Assembly: GCA_963751795.1 (NCBI GenBank)
Contig: CAVVVI010000004.1
Span: 1,302,001 to 1,366,000, forward strand
Reading direction: 5' to 3'
From: BOG-908 sp963751795
Lineage (GTDB): Bacteria; Pseudomonadota; Alphaproteobacteria; Acetobacterales; Acetobacteraceae
DNA: 64,000 nucleotides
Each line of letters begins with the position of its first letter. The stretch's first letter is position 1. Shown here piece after piece: positions 29,639 to 39,431 of the stretch. The translations under genes were made by a program, and so were the position numbers. The notes under the pieces were generated by a model that was not told where the DNA came from, did no database searches, and saw only the letters and a list, made by a program, of their open reading frames with translations.

Positions 29639-30217
29639 ATGCGGTCGGTTGTGGTGTTTTGCGGGTCCCGTCCGGGGCGCGACCCGGCGTGGCTGGCTGC
29701 GGCGCGCGCGCTGGGCAGCGGGCTGGCCGCGGCCGGTATTCGCCTGGTGTATGGCGGCGGGCGGGTGGGGCTGATGGGCGCCGTGGCTGATGCCGTGCTG
29801 GCCGGCGGCGGCGAGGTGCTGGGCGTGATCCCGGAATTCCTCACCCGCATGGAGGTGGCCCATGACGGGCTGACCTCGCTGGAAATCACCGACAGTATGC
29901 ACACCCGCAAGCGGCGCATGTTCGACTGTGCCGATGCCTTTGTCACGATGCCCGGCGGGCTGGGCACGCTGGACGAGACCGTGGAGGTGATCACCTGGCG
30001 GCAGCTCGGCCTGCACGACAAGCCGGTGCTGATCTGCGACGTGGCCGGCTGGGCGGGCGGGCTGCTGGGCGCGTTCGATACCGCCATCCGCGACGGCTTT
30101 GCCGCGCCTACCGCGCATGGGCTCTACGAGGTGCTGCCGGACGTGGCCGCCATCCTGGCGCGGCTGGACCGGTTGCCGGCCCGCTCACCCGCACCCGCCA
30201 ACGGACGGCGCACCTGA
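29639..30217 (+). CDS. LOG-family protein (TIGR00730; cytokinin riboside 5'-monophosphate phosphoribohydrolase-like)
   Basis: 192-residue Rossmann-like protein. ATG 29639 is preceded by AGAGGAG at 9-nt spacing. Conserved marks are FCGSRPGRDP at the start, LVYGGGRVGLMGAVADAVL and the diagnostic PGGLGTLDETVEVITWRQLG (catalytic arginine and glutamate region). The family hydrolyses nucleotide monophosphates to base plus ribose 5-phosphate; the plant members activate cytokinins, while bacterial ones usually act on AMP-like nucleotides. It ends 27 bp before a bidirectional hairpin terminator. Confidence 0.9.
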   Translation: MRSVVVFCGSRPGRDPAWLAAARALGSGLAAAGIRLVYGGGRVGLMGAVADAVLAGGGEVLGVIPEFLTRMEVAHDGLTSLEITDSMHTRKRRMFDCADAFVTMPGGLGTLDETVEVITWRQLGLHDKPVLICDVAGWAGGLLGAFDTAIRDGFAAPTAHGLYEVLPDVAAILARLDRLPARSPAPANGRRT

Positions 30218-30244
30218 TCGTCAGCCCCGGGCCCTGAACACAAC

Positions 30245-30273
30245 AAAGGCCCCGGGGACACCCCGGAGCCTTT
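30245..30273. terminator. Bidirectional hairpin terminator
   Basis: AAAGGCCCCGGGG pairs with CCCCGGAGCCTTT (one mismatch) around an ACA loop. On the forward strand it follows the LOG gene; on the reverse strand it is followed by TTTGTTGTGTT, a proper U-rich tail, and closes the small peptide unit at 30314-30388. Confidence 0.8.
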
Positions 30274-30313
30274 GCATTGTGTGACGGCCAGAGCGGCCGC
30301 CTTGCGATCGGGA

Positions 30314-30388
30314 CTAACCCGCGGAGGTGACCCCGGCAGTGTTCATCCAAGTCGCAACGGCGCTCGGCTTCATGACACAATGAGACAC
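30314..30388 (-). CDS. 24-codon peptide gene with an extended Shine-Dalgarno sequence
   Basis: Function unknown. GTG at 30388 is 7 nt after a perfect GGAGG (30396-30400), and the frame runs to TAG at 30314-30316. The peptide starts MSHCVMKPSAV and ends NTAGVTSAG, with one Trp and one Cys and no hydrophobic stretch, so it is neither a membrane peptide nor an obvious attenuator with codon runs. An in-frame ATG at 30373 is too far from the GGAGG. The unit has its own candidate promoter upstream and a U-tailed hairpin terminator 41 bp after the stop, giving an RNA of about 170 nt. It lies in its own gap between the LOG gene and tRNA-Pro, antisense to nothing. Confidence 0.6.
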   Translation of the reverse strand: MSHCVMKPSAVATWMNTAGVTSAG

Positions 30389-30432
30389 TGGATCACCTCC
30401 TTTCAGATGTTGAGGTTGCATACGAGGTGATC
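30389..30432 (-). promoter_or_regulatory. Extended Shine-Dalgarno and matching upstream anti-Shine-Dalgarno copy
   Basis: The leader just before the GTG reads GAAAGGAGGTGATCCA (30389-30404, reverse strand), which can pair over all 16 nt with the 3' end of 16S rRNA; ordinary sites use 4-8. Upstream, the reverse strand carries GATCACCTC (30424-30432), a copy of the rRNA anti-Shine-Dalgarno core that can pair perfectly with GAGGTGATC (30391-30399) across a 24-nt loop. If transcription starts upstream, the RNA could hide its own ribosome binding site. Confidence 0.55.
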
Positions 30433-30449
30433 GCGCCGCGAGTCGTCAA
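30420..30449 (-). promoter_or_regulatory. Candidate sigma-70-type promoter for the 24-codon gene
   Basis: On the reverse strand TTGACG (30444-30449) and TCGTAT (30420-30425) are separated by 18 nt. The -35 is good, the -10 weak. A start near 30413 would leave the upstream anti-Shine-Dalgarno copy outside the RNA, so this site and the switch model compete. Confidence 0.35.
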
Positions 30450-30541
30450 GACTGCCGCGTCATGTCCGTGCCGCGCCGGCCGGCCGCGCATCGGCTTGCG
30501 CCTTGCGTGCGCCGGAGGGGGCGGCTAAGAGGCTGCACGGC

Positions 30542-30618
30542 CGGAGTGTAGCTCAGCCTGGTAGAGCACTGTGTTCGGGACGCAGGGGCCGGAGGTTCAA
30601 ATCCTCTCACTCCGACCA
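30542..30618 (+). tRNA. tRNA-Pro (anticodon CGG)
   Basis: Full cloverleaf: acceptor arm CGGAGTG with CACTCCG, D arm GCTC-AGCCTGGTA-GAGC, anticodon stem CTGTG with CGCAG around the loop TTCGGGA (anticodon CGG), variable loop, and T arm GGAGG-TTCAAAT-CCTCT. The discriminator is A and the 3' CCA is encoded (30616-30618). It reads CCG proline codons, which are abundant in this GC-rich DNA. No other tRNA is clustered with it. Confidence 0.97.
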
Positions 30619-30656
30619 GGATTTCCCCGATTGCCGCAGTGGGTGCCGCTTGCCCA

Positions 30657-31505
30657 TCATCGCTGGGTCGCTGCGCAGAAGAACGTGCTGCGGCCGGCCT
30701 GCACGATCCGGCGTATGCCGGGGCAGGAAGGCCTGCCGGGGCAGCGTTCGCAGCGTTCGCCCTCCCGCCCGTAGACCTCCCACGCATGCTGGAACATGCC
30801 GAGCTCGCCGCTCGGCTGCACATAGTCGCGCAACGAGGAGCCGCCGGCGGCCACCGCTTCGGTCAGCGTCTCGACGATGGCCGGCACCAGCCGGGCGGCG
30901 CGCGCGCCGGCGACGCTGGCGGCCATGCGCCGCGGCGAGATGCGGGCGCGGAACAGCGCCTCGGCCACGTAGATGTTGCCCAGCCCGGCCACCACGCTTT
31001 GATCCAGCAGCGCCGCCTTGATCGGCGTGCGGCGGCCGGCCAGCGCCGCGCTCAGGCCCGCGGCTGTAAACCCGTCCTCCAGCGGCTCGGGCCCCAGACC
31101 GGTCAGCAGCCGGTGCGTGTGCTCCTGCGCCGTGGCGATCAGGTCCAGGCTGCCGAACCGGCGCGGATCGACGAAGGCGATGCGGCAGCCCGCATCGGTT
31201 TCCAGCACCAGGTGCTCATGCAGCACCGGTAGCGGCGGCGGTGCAGCCGGGCCGAGCGTGATGTTCATGCGGCCGGACATGCCGAGGTGGATCACCACGC
31301 TGGTGCCGCCGGCCAGGCGCATGAGGATGTATTTGCCGCGCCGGAGGAACCCCTCCACCCGTGCGCCCTGCAGCCGGGCAGCGAAACCTTCCGGCACCGC
31401 CCAGCGCAGATCGCCGCGGCGCAGCGCGGCGCGCGCGATCACGCGGCCTTGCAGGCGGGCCGCCAGGCCGCGCATCACGGTTTCGACTTCGGGGAGTTCC
31501 GGCAT
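30657..31505 (-). CDS. mutM: Formamidopyrimidine-DNA glycosylase
   Basis: 282-residue bifunctional glycosylase/AP lyase that removes 8-oxoguanine and formamidopyrimidines. The start MPELPEVETVMRGL exposes the catalytic Pro2 and Glu3; the lysine in RRGKYIL and the H2TH region (LLDQSVVAGLGNIYVAEALF) are present. The C-terminal zinc finger is unusual: it starts CERC and has FFCAATQR where CxxC is expected, so the last cysteine is missing; an extra Cys in GRPSCPG may replace it. The arginine of the finger loop (GRSTFF) is kept. Divergent from ubiE with 27 bp between the starts; its 3' end lies 38 bp from tRNA-Pro. Confidence 0.95.
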   Translation of the reverse strand: MPELPEVETVMRGLAARLQGRVIARAALRRGDLRWAVPEGFAARLQGARVEGFLRRGKYILMRLAGGTSVVIHLGMSGRMNITLGPAAPPPLPVLHEHLVLETDAGCRIAFVDPRRFGSLDLIATAQEHTHRLLTGLGPEPLEDGFTAAGLSAALAGRRTPIKAALLDQSVVAGLGNIYVAEALFRARISPRRMAASVAGARAARLVPAIVETLTEAVAAGGSSLRDYVQPSGELGMFQHAWEVYGREGERCERCPGRPSCPGIRRIVQAGRSTFFCAATQR

Positions 31506-31532
31506 GGCTGCTTTTCGGGCTATACCGGCGCG

Positions 31533-32297
31533 GTGAGCAACACCCCCACGCCGCCACCTACCGCCCCCGAGACCGATTTCGGCTATCGCCGCGTGCCGGC
31601 GGAGGCCAAGAAACCGATGGTGCGCGCGGTGTTCGACAGCGTGGCGCCGAAATACGACGTGATGAACGACATCATGTCGCTGGGCATCCATCGTGTCTGG
31701 AAGCGCATCTTCGCCACCCGCATGCGGCCGTCGCCTTCGAAAACGCTGCTCGATCTCGCCAGCGGCACCGGCGACATCGCGGCCGCCTGGGTGCGGCTGG
31801 GGGGCGGGCCGGTGTTCCTCACCGACATCAACGCCGCCATGCTGGGCGCCGGGCGCGACCGCGCCATCGGCCGCGGCCTGGTGGCACCCTTCGCCTACAC
31901 CGTGGCCGATGCCGAGGCGCTACCGTTCCCCGCAGGCTGCGTCGACACCGTCAGCATCGCCTTCGGCCTGCGCAACTGCACCGACAAGCTGGCGGTGCTG
32001 CGCGAGGTGCGCCGCGTGCTCAAGCCGGGCGGGCGGTTCTTCTGCCTGGAGTTCTCGCGCCTGCAGGTGGCCGTGCTCGACCCGGTCTACGACGGCTGGT
32101 CGTTCGGCGTGCTGCCGCGTGTGGGGCGGCTGGTGGCCGGCGACAGCGAAAGCTACCGCTATCTGGCCGAAAGCATCCGCACCTTCCCCGACCAGGAGAC
32201 CCTGGCCGGCATGCTGAGCGAGGCCGGGCTGGACAAGGTCCGCTACGAGAACCTGTCGGGCGGCATCGCTGCCATCCATTCCGGCTGGCGGCTGTAG
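31533..32297 (+). CDS. ubiE: Demethylmenaquinone/2-methoxy-6-polyprenyl-benzoquinol methyltransferase
   Basis: 254-residue SAM-dependent C-methyltransferase of ubiquinone synthesis. The GTG at 31533 is the best start: the peptide then begins SNTPTPPPTAPETDFGYRRV. UbiE signatures are FDSVAPKYDVMNDIMSLGIHRVWK, the SAM loop LDLASGTGDIA, ADAEALPFPAGCVDTVSIAFGLRN and the end SGGIAAIHSGWRL. In other bacteria ubiB usually follows; here coaBC follows after 46 bp. Likely in one transcript with coaBC. Confidence 0.95.
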   Translation: MSNTPTPPPTAPETDFGYRRVPAEAKKPMVRAVFDSVAPKYDVMNDIMSLGIHRVWKRIFATRMRPSPSKTLLDLASGTGDIAAAWVRLGGGPVFLTDINAAMLGAGRDRAIGRGLVAPFAYTVADAEALPFPAGCVDTVSIAFGLRNCTDKLAVLREVRRVLKPGGRFFCLEFSRLQVAVLDPVYDGWSFGVLPRVGRLVAGDSESYRYLAESIRTFPDQETLAGMLSEAGLDKVRYENLSGGIAAIHSGWRL

Positions 32298-32343
32298 GCA
32301 GCACGGCGATCAGTTGGCAACGGCGAAGCATGGCGGCGCCCCG

Positions 32344-33543
32344 ATGACGCAACGCCGTATCCTGCTCATCGTCTCGGGTGGCATCGCCGCCTACAAGGCG
32401 CTGGAACTCGTGCGGCTGTGCAGGCGCGCCGGCATGGCGGTCACCGCGGTGCTGACCGACGCGGGCGCCCGCTTCGTCACCGCGCTGTCGCTGCAGGCGC
32501 TCACCGAAAACCACGTCTACACCGATCTGTGGTCGCTCACCGACGAGAGTGAGATGGGCCACATCCAGCTCTCGCGCGCGGCCGACCTGATCGTGGTGGC
32601 CCCCGCCTCGGCCGATATCCTGGCGCGCGCCGCGGCCGGGTCAGCCGGCGACCTGGCGGGAACCGTGCTGCTGGCCACCGACGTGCCGGTGCTGGCCGCG
32701 CCGGCGATGAACGTGCGCATGTGGGAACACCCCGCGACCCGGGCCAATGTGGCGCTGCTGGCGGCCCGCGGCATGCGCTTCGTGGGCCCCGATGCCGGCG
32801 AGATGGCCTGCCACGAATACGGCCCGGGCCGCCTGGCCGAACCGCCCGCCATCCTGGCGGCCATCGAGGCTTTCTTCGCCCAAAGCCGCGCCCTGGCAGG
32901 GCGGCACGTGCTGGTGACGGCCGGGCCCACGCACGAGCCGGTCGATGCCGTGCGCTACCTGGCCAACCGCAGCAGCGGCCGCCAGGGCTACGCCATCGCC
33001 GCCGCCTGCGCGGCGCTGGGCGCGCAGGTGACGCTGGTGAGCGGCCCGGTGGCCCTGCCGGACCTGGCGGGCGTGACGATGCGCCGCGTGGAAACCGCCG
33101 CGGAGATGCTGGCCGCGTGTTCGGCCGCGCTGCCGGCCGACGCCGCCGTATTCGCCGCCGCCGTGGCCGACTGGCGCGTCGCCGCACCCACCGTGGCCAA
33201 GCTGAAGAAGCAGGCCGGCGCCCCGGCGCTCGATCTCGTCGCCAATCCGGACATACTGGCCACCCTGGCGGCACCGGGCGAACGCCGCCCCCGCCTGGTG
33301 GTGGGGTTCGCTGCCGAAACCGACGATGTGGTGGCGCACGCGACGGCGAAACGCCGAGCGAAGGGATGTGACTGGATCGTTGCCAACGACGTGCGCGCGG
33401 AGACCGGCATCATGGGCGGCGCGCGCAACACCGTGCATCTGGTGACCGAAGCGGGCGTGGAGGATTGGCCCGATCTGCCCAAGGAGGAGGTGGCCCGCCG
33501 CCTGGCCGAACGGATAGCCGCGGCACTGGCGACCCCGGCCTAG
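32344..33543 (+). CDS. coaBC: Bifunctional phosphopantothenoylcysteine decarboxylase / phosphopantothenate-cysteine ligase
   Basis: 399-residue CoaBC of coenzyme A synthesis. The N-terminal CoaC flavoprotein (about 1-180) has ILLIVSGGIAAYKALEL, the conserved His in EMGHIQLSRAADL, the PAMN loop and the MACHEYGPGRLAEP flap with its active Cys. The C-terminal CoaB ligase (about 185-399) has VTAGPTHEPVDAVRYLANRSSGRQG, AAAVADWR and the KLKK lysines. I chose ATG 32344 over 32314 because it starts the protein at the usual place (MTQRRILLIVSGG). panC, another CoA gene, is 18 kb away on the other strand. Convergent with the next gene (4-bp overlap). Confidence 0.96.
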   Translation: MTQRRILLIVSGGIAAYKALELVRLCRRAGMAVTAVLTDAGARFVTALSLQALTENHVYTDLWSLTDESEMGHIQLSRAADLIVVAPASADILARAAAGSAGDLAGTVLLATDVPVLAAPAMNVRMWEHPATRANVALLAARGMRFVGPDAGEMACHEYGPGRLAEPPAILAAIEAFFAQSRALAGRHVLVTAGPTHEPVDAVRYLANRSSGRQGYAIAAACAALGAQVTLVSGPVALPDLAGVTMRRVETAAEMLAACSAALPADAAVFAAAVADWRVAAPTVAKLKKQAGAPALDLVANPDILATLAAPGERRPRLVVGFAAETDDVVAHATAKRRAKGCDWIVANDVRAETGIMGGARNTVHLVTEAGVEDWPDLPKEEVARRLAERIAAALATPA

Positions 33544-34388
33544 AACGCGCCCAGCAGCCAGTCCGGCATCGCCCACAGCACCGGCGGCTCGCGGTCGGCG
33601 ACGATGATGCGGCCGCCATGGCCCGGCCGCCCGTCGCGCAGCAGCCCGGCGGTGAACGCCGCCTCGGCCGGCCCGCCGAGCCGGCAGTGCGGATCGCGCG
33701 GCAGCGCGGCGCAGGCCGTCATCAGCCGCACCATCTCCTCCGGCGCGGTGGCGTGATGCACGCCGTGCCCCTCGGATCGCTCGACGCGCCGGCGCTTGGC
33801 CTGCCGGCGGGCGGTGATCGTGTGGTCGGCGTAGGCGATGTGGAACAGGTACAGCCCACCGAACCGGCTCGGCGCGTCCGCACCGTGAAAGCCGGGCAGC
33901 CAGCGCACCGGGCGCCGCACCAGCAGGGGCTTGCACAGGCTCGACGCCGGCCGGGTCCACGCGCGCTGGTGGGTGATCGGCCGCGCCAGGTCGATCGGCG
34001 CCTCGCCCGGCGCCTGCAGCATGTTGGTGCCGAAGGCGGTCAGCACGTCGGTGTCGGTTGCCGCCGCCAGATCGGCCAGGCCGGCAAAGCGGCGCGGATC
34101 GGCCACCAGCAGCTCGTCCACGTCGGTGTAGGCGACGGCTTCGTGGGTCTCGAGCAGCCCGGCGCAGACGCCGCCGATCAGATCCGCCCGCCAGTGCTCA
34201 TCCAGCCTGGAGCGCGCGAGGCGCGTCGCCTGCACCGGGCCGCAGGCTTCCACGCACCCGTCATCCGAGCCGTGATCGATGACGTAGCAATGCTCGGCGC
34301 CCACCGCTTCACGGTAATGCGCCGCCCAGACCGGCAGCAGATCCGGCTCGTTGAACACCATCGTCACGACGGCCAGAGGCGATTTCAT
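33540..34388 (-). CDS. Glycosyltransferase family 2-like protein
   Basis: 282-residue protein with a GT-A-like start (PLAVVTMVFNEPDLLPVWAAHY) and a DxD-type metal motif in AYTDVDELLV (about residue 90). The region after it (LPGFHGADAP, LYLFHIAYADH) resembles the DUF23/GT92-like branch that decorates surface glycans. No membrane helix or signal peptide is seen; donor and acceptor are unknown. The start ATG 34388 is 40 bp from proB upstream on the same strand. It ends on the coaBC stop. Confidence 0.75.
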   Translation of the reverse strand: MKSPLAVVTMVFNEPDLLPVWAAHYREAVGAEHCYVIDHGSDDGCVEACGPVQATRLARSRLDEHWRADLIGGVCAGLLETHEAVAYTDVDELLVADPRRFAGLADLAAATDTDVLTAFGTNMLQAPGEAPIDLARPITHQRAWTRPASSLCKPLLVRRPVRWLPGFHGADAPSRFGGLYLFHIAYADHTITARRQAKRRRVERSEGHGVHHATAPEEMVRLMTACAALPRDPHCRLGGPAEAAFTAGLLRDGRPGHGGRIIVADREPPVLWAMPDWLLGAF

Positions 34389-34428
34389 GCAGGCTTCCCC
34401 CCCCCTCCTCCGCCCCGTGCGCCGCGGC

Positions 34429-35514
34429 CTAGAACAGCACCAGATCGTCGCGGTGGATCAGCTCGTCGCGGTTGCGCCAGCCGAGCACGCCTTCGATCTC
34501 GCTGGAGTGCAGGCCGGCGATGCGGGTAGCGTCGGCGGCATCGTAGCCGGACAGGCCCTGCCCCAGGCGGCTGCCATCGGGGGCGATCACCAGCACCGCG
34601 TCGCCCTGCATGAACGCGCCCTCCACGCGGCGCACGCCGGCGGGCAGCAGCGAGCCGCCAACCGCCAGCGCCCGCGCCGCGCCGGCGTCCACCGTGTAGG
34701 CGCCGGCCGGCTGCAGGCTGCCGGCGATCCACGCCTTGCGCGCACCGCGGCCGTGTGCCGCCGGCTGAAACCACGTGCACCGGCCGCCCGCCGCCAGCGC
34801 CGCCAGCGGGTGGTCCGCCCCGCCGCGCGCGATCGCCATGGCGCAGCCGGCCTGGGTGGCGATGCGGGCCGCCTGCAGCTTGGTGCGCATGCCGCCCGAG
34901 GAGTAGCCGGCCGGCGGATCGCCGCCCAGCGCCTCGATCGCCGGCGTCAGCACATCCACGGCGGGAATGTGCGTGGCCGCCGGGTCGAGCCGGGGGTCGG
35001 CGGTGTAGAGGCCATCGATGTCGGAAAACAAAATGAGCTGGTCGGCCTGCATCATCTCGGCCACGCGTGCGGCTAGCCGGTCGTTGTCGCCGAAGCGGAT
35101 TTCGGCGGTGGCCACGCTGTCGTTCTCGTTGATCACCGGCACGCAGCCGAGCCGGAGCAGCGTGCGCAACGTGGCGCGGGCGTTGAGGTAGCGGCGCCGG
35201 TCCTCGGTGTCGCCCAAGGTGAGCAGCAGCTGGGCGGCGATCAGGCCGTGTGCGGCCAGCGCCTCCGTCCAGGCCTGCGCCAGGCGGATCTGGCCCACGG
35301 CGGCGGCAGCCTGCTTTTCCTCGAGCCGCAACCGCGCCTGGGCCAGTCCCAGAGCGGGGCGGGCCAGCGCGATGGCGCCCGAGGAGACGACCACGATCTG
35401 CCGGCCGCCGGCCCGGGCCGCGGCGATGTCGGCGGCCACGCTGCCGAGCCAGGCCGCGCGGGGCCGGCCCGCCTCGGCGATCAGCGCGCTGCCGAACTTG
35501 ATGATCTGGAGCAC
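34429..35514 (-). CDS. proB: Glutamate 5-kinase
   Basis: 361-residue first enzyme of proline synthesis, phosphorylating glutamate. I chose GTG 35514, which has GGGAAGG 5 nt upstream and gives MLQIIKFGSALIAEAG; the frame is open further up but that would overlap glpD. The amino-acid kinase domain (about 1-250) has IVVVSSGAIALAR, VPVINENDSVA, FGDNDRLAA and YSSGGMRTKLQAA. A PUA domain (about 270-360) completes the long form. The KFGS start differs slightly from the usual KxGSSL. proA is not adjacent. Divergent from glpD by about 106 bp. Confidence 0.94.
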   Translation of the reverse strand: MLQIIKFGSALIAEAGRPRAAWLGSVAADIAAARAGGRQIVVVSSGAIALARPALGLAQARLRLEEKQAAAAVGQIRLAQAWTEALAAHGLIAAQLLLTLGDTEDRRRYLNARATLRTLLRLGCVPVINENDSVATAEIRFGDNDRLAARVAEMMQADQLILFSDIDGLYTADPRLDPAATHIPAVDVLTPAIEALGGDPPAGYSSGGMRTKLQAARIATQAGCAMAIARGGADHPLAALAAGGRCTWFQPAAHGRGARKAWIAGSLQPAGAYTVDAGAARALAVGGSLLPAGVRRVEGAFMQGDAVLVIAPDGSRLGQGLSGYDAADATRIAGLHSSEIEGVLGWRNRDELIHRDDLVLF

Positions 35515-35620
35515 GGCAGCCTTCCCTGGTGAATCGCCCGGCGCCGTGGCACGGCACCGTTCGCGCGCAGAACGACCGTCGCGTGGTATACGCCATCTCC
35601 AGCACTGCAAAGGCGGCGTC

Positions 35621-37077
35621 TTGCTCTACGACCTCCTCATCATCGGCGGTGGCATCAACGGTGCCGGCATCGCGCGCGATGCCACAGGCCGCGGCTTGTC
35701 GGTCTGCCTGGTGGAACAGGACGATCTGGCCGGGCACACCAGTGCGGCCAGCACCAAGCTGATCCATGGCGGCCTGCGCTACCTCGAATATTACGAGTTC
35801 CGCCTGGTGCGCGAGGCGCTGGCCGAGCGCGAGCGGCTGCTGGCGATCGCACCGCATATCGTCTGGCCCATGCGCTTCGTGCTGCCGATGGGGGCCGGCA
35901 TGCGGCCCGCCTGGATGATCCGGCTCGGCCTGTTCCTGTATGACCATATCGGCGGCCGGCGCACCCTGCCCGGCTCGCATGCCGTGCGGCTGGACGGCAC
36001 CGGGTTGGGCTCGGGCCTGGATGCCGCCTGCACGCGCGGCTTCGTCTATTCGGATTGCTGGGTGGAAGACAGCCGGCTGGTGGTGCTCAACGCGGTGGAT
36101 GCCGCCGGGCGCGGTGCCGCCATCCGCACCCGCACGCGCCTGGTCTCCGCCCGCCGCGAGGGCGCCGTATGGCACGCCGAGCTGAGCGGGCCCGACGGCG
36201 CCACATCGGTGCAGGCGCGCCGCGTGGTCAACGCCGCCGGCCCCTGGGTCGGCAGCGTGCTGACCGGCGCGCTGGGCCAGAACGCCGCGGCGCGCACCCG
36301 GCTGGTCAAGGGCAGCCACATCGTGGTGCCGCGGCTGTACGAGGGCGACCATGCCTATCTGCTGCAGAACCCCGACAAGCGGGTGATCTTCGTCATCCCC
36401 TACGAAGGCGCATTCTCACTCATCGGCACCACCGATCTGCCATGGACGCAGGATGCGGGGCCCGTGGCGATCTCGCCGGAGGAGACCGCCTATTTGTGCG
36501 AAGCGGCCGGGCGCTGGATGCGCCGCAGCGTGCAGCCCAGCGACGTGGTGTGGAGCTTCGCCGGCGTGCGGCCGCTGCACGACGATGGCGCGTCCAGCGC
36601 CTCGGCCGTGACGCGTGACTACGTGCTGGAGCTGGACGCGCCGGAGGGTGGGGCACCGGCGCTGTCCATCTACGGCGGCAAGATCACCACCTACCGCCGC
36701 CTGGCCGAGGCGGCGCTGGCGAAGCTGGGCGTGCCCGGTGCTGCGTGGACGGGCACGGCAACCCTGCCGGGCGGCGATATGCAGGGCGGGTTTGCCGCCT
36801 ACGTCGCCGATCTGGCCGCCGCCTACCCCTTCCTGCCGCCGGGGCTGGCCCACCGGCTGGCCCGCGCCTACGGCACGCGAGCGACCGCCATCCTCGGCCA
36901 GGCACGGTCGATGGCCGATTTGGGCGAAGATGCCGGCGCCGGGCTGACGCAGGCCGAAGTGGGCTACCTGCGCGCCCACGAGTTCGCCTGCACGGCCGAA
37001 GACGTGCTGTGGCGCCGCTCCAAGCTCGGCCTGCACGTGCCGGACGGCGCCGCCGCGCGCGTTGCGGCGTGGCTGGC

Positions 37078-37081
<4 letters not shown>
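35621..37081 (+). CDS. glpD: Glycerol-3-phosphate dehydrogenase (FAD, quinone-linked)
   Basis: 486-residue membrane-associated flavoenzyme that oxidises glycerol 3-phosphate to DHAP and feeds electrons to ubiquinone. The FAD motif LLIIGGGINGAGIARDATGR begins at about residue 5. Other marks are STKLIHGGLRYLEYYEFRLV, GTTDLPWTQDAGPVAIS and the C-terminal SIYGGKITTYRRLAE. The start is TTG 35621, with AAAGGCGG about 7 nt upstream; no ATG is available before the FAD motif. It overlaps glpK by ATGA, so the pair is co-translated. No glpF or glpR is present. Confidence 0.95.
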
Positions 37082-38553
<1,472 letters not shown>

Positions 38554-38563
38554 CGCGGCGGCG

Positions 38564-39424
38564 CTACCCGGTCTGGCACGTGGCGCACCAGTACAGCGTG
38601 CGTCCGCCCATCGGTTCGGCCAGCACCGCTTGCCCGCACACATGGCACGGCCGCCCGGCGCGGTGGGCGACGTAATTCGCATCGTCTCTGCGCACAGCGC
38701 CCGATTTGCGCGCCCGATCCGCTTTCTCCGTCGTGATGATCCGCCCCGTTATCACCCCGTCGCGCAGCAGCACCGCCAGATCGTCCCACAGCGCCCGCCA
38801 CGCGGCTGCGGACACCTCGCGCCCCGCCTTGTGCGGCTCGATCCGCGCGCGGAACAGCAGCTCGGCCCGGTAGATGTTGCCGATGCCGGCCACGATATCC
38901 TGCCGCATCAGCAGCAGCCCGATCGCGGTGCGCGAGGCGGCGATCTTGGCATAGGCCCGCTCGGGGTCGGCATCGGCGCGCAGCGGGTCCTCGCCTAGGC
39001 GGCTGCACGCCACCTGCATCTCCGGCGCCGCGATCACCTCGCAGGCTGTGGGTCCGCTGAGATCGGCGACATGCGCGCCGGCGAGAAGGCGCAGCCGCAC
39101 CGCGCCGCGCGGCTCGGGCGGAAAGGCGACCGGCTCGTCGTCGGCGGCGGCGGCGCGGCGCGTGCGGCGGCCGATGCCGTCCAGCCCGGCCCCGGCGAAC
39201 CGCCACATGCCATACAGGCCGAGATGGACGCGCAGCCAGTCCTCGCCCGAAAAGCGCAGGAACATCTGCTTGCCCCAGGCTTCGGCCGACAGCAGCACAC
39301 GGCCATCCAGCAGCGCCGCGCCATCGGCAAACCGCCCCTGCGGAGAGCTGGCATCGACCTGCTTGCCGGCGAAATGCGCGTTGAACGCGCCCGCGAGGCG
39401 GTGGACGGTATGGCCCTCGGGCAT
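38564..39424 (-). CDS. Nei/Fpg-type DNA glycosylase (endonuclease VIII-like)
   Basis: 286-residue second member of the Fpg/Nei family in this window. The start MPEGHTVHRLA has the Nei-type Pro2-Glu3-Gly, unlike the PELPEVE of MutM. The H2TH motif is in RQDIVAGIGNIYRAELLF, and the C-terminal zinc finger is complete: CHVCG and WCATCQ. Nei-type enzymes remove oxidised pyrimidines. It lies 7 bp after gor on the same strand, so the glutathione reductase and this oxidative-damage repair enzyme may share a transcript. Confidence 0.92.
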   Translation of the reverse strand: MPEGHTVHRLAGAFNAHFAGKQVDASSPQGRFADGAALLDGRVLLSAEAWGKQMFLRFSGEDWLRVHLGLYGMWRFAGAGLDGIGRRTRRAAAADDEPVAFPPEPRGAVRLRLLAGAHVADLSGPTACEVIAAPEMQVACSRLGEDPLRADADPERAYAKIAASRTAIGLLLMRQDIVAGIGNIYRAELLFRARIEPHKAGREVSAAAWRALWDDLAVLLRDGVITGRIITTEKADRARKSGAVRRDDANYVAHRAGRPCHVCGQAVLAEPMGGRTLYWCATCQTG

Positions 39425-39431
39425 GCCGGCG

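Noticed and set aside
30388..30404. CTGGATCACCTCCTTTC on the forward strand as a 16S rRNA 3'-end fragment
   Set aside because: Only about 17 nt match and the flanks bear no resemblance to rRNA; the reverse-strand reading gives a start codon at correct spacing, an open frame and a terminator. I keep it as a competing explanation only.
34385..36352. 655-residue reverse frame over proB and glpD
   Set aside because: proB occupies another reading frame of the same strand with full motifs; this one is noise extended by high GC.
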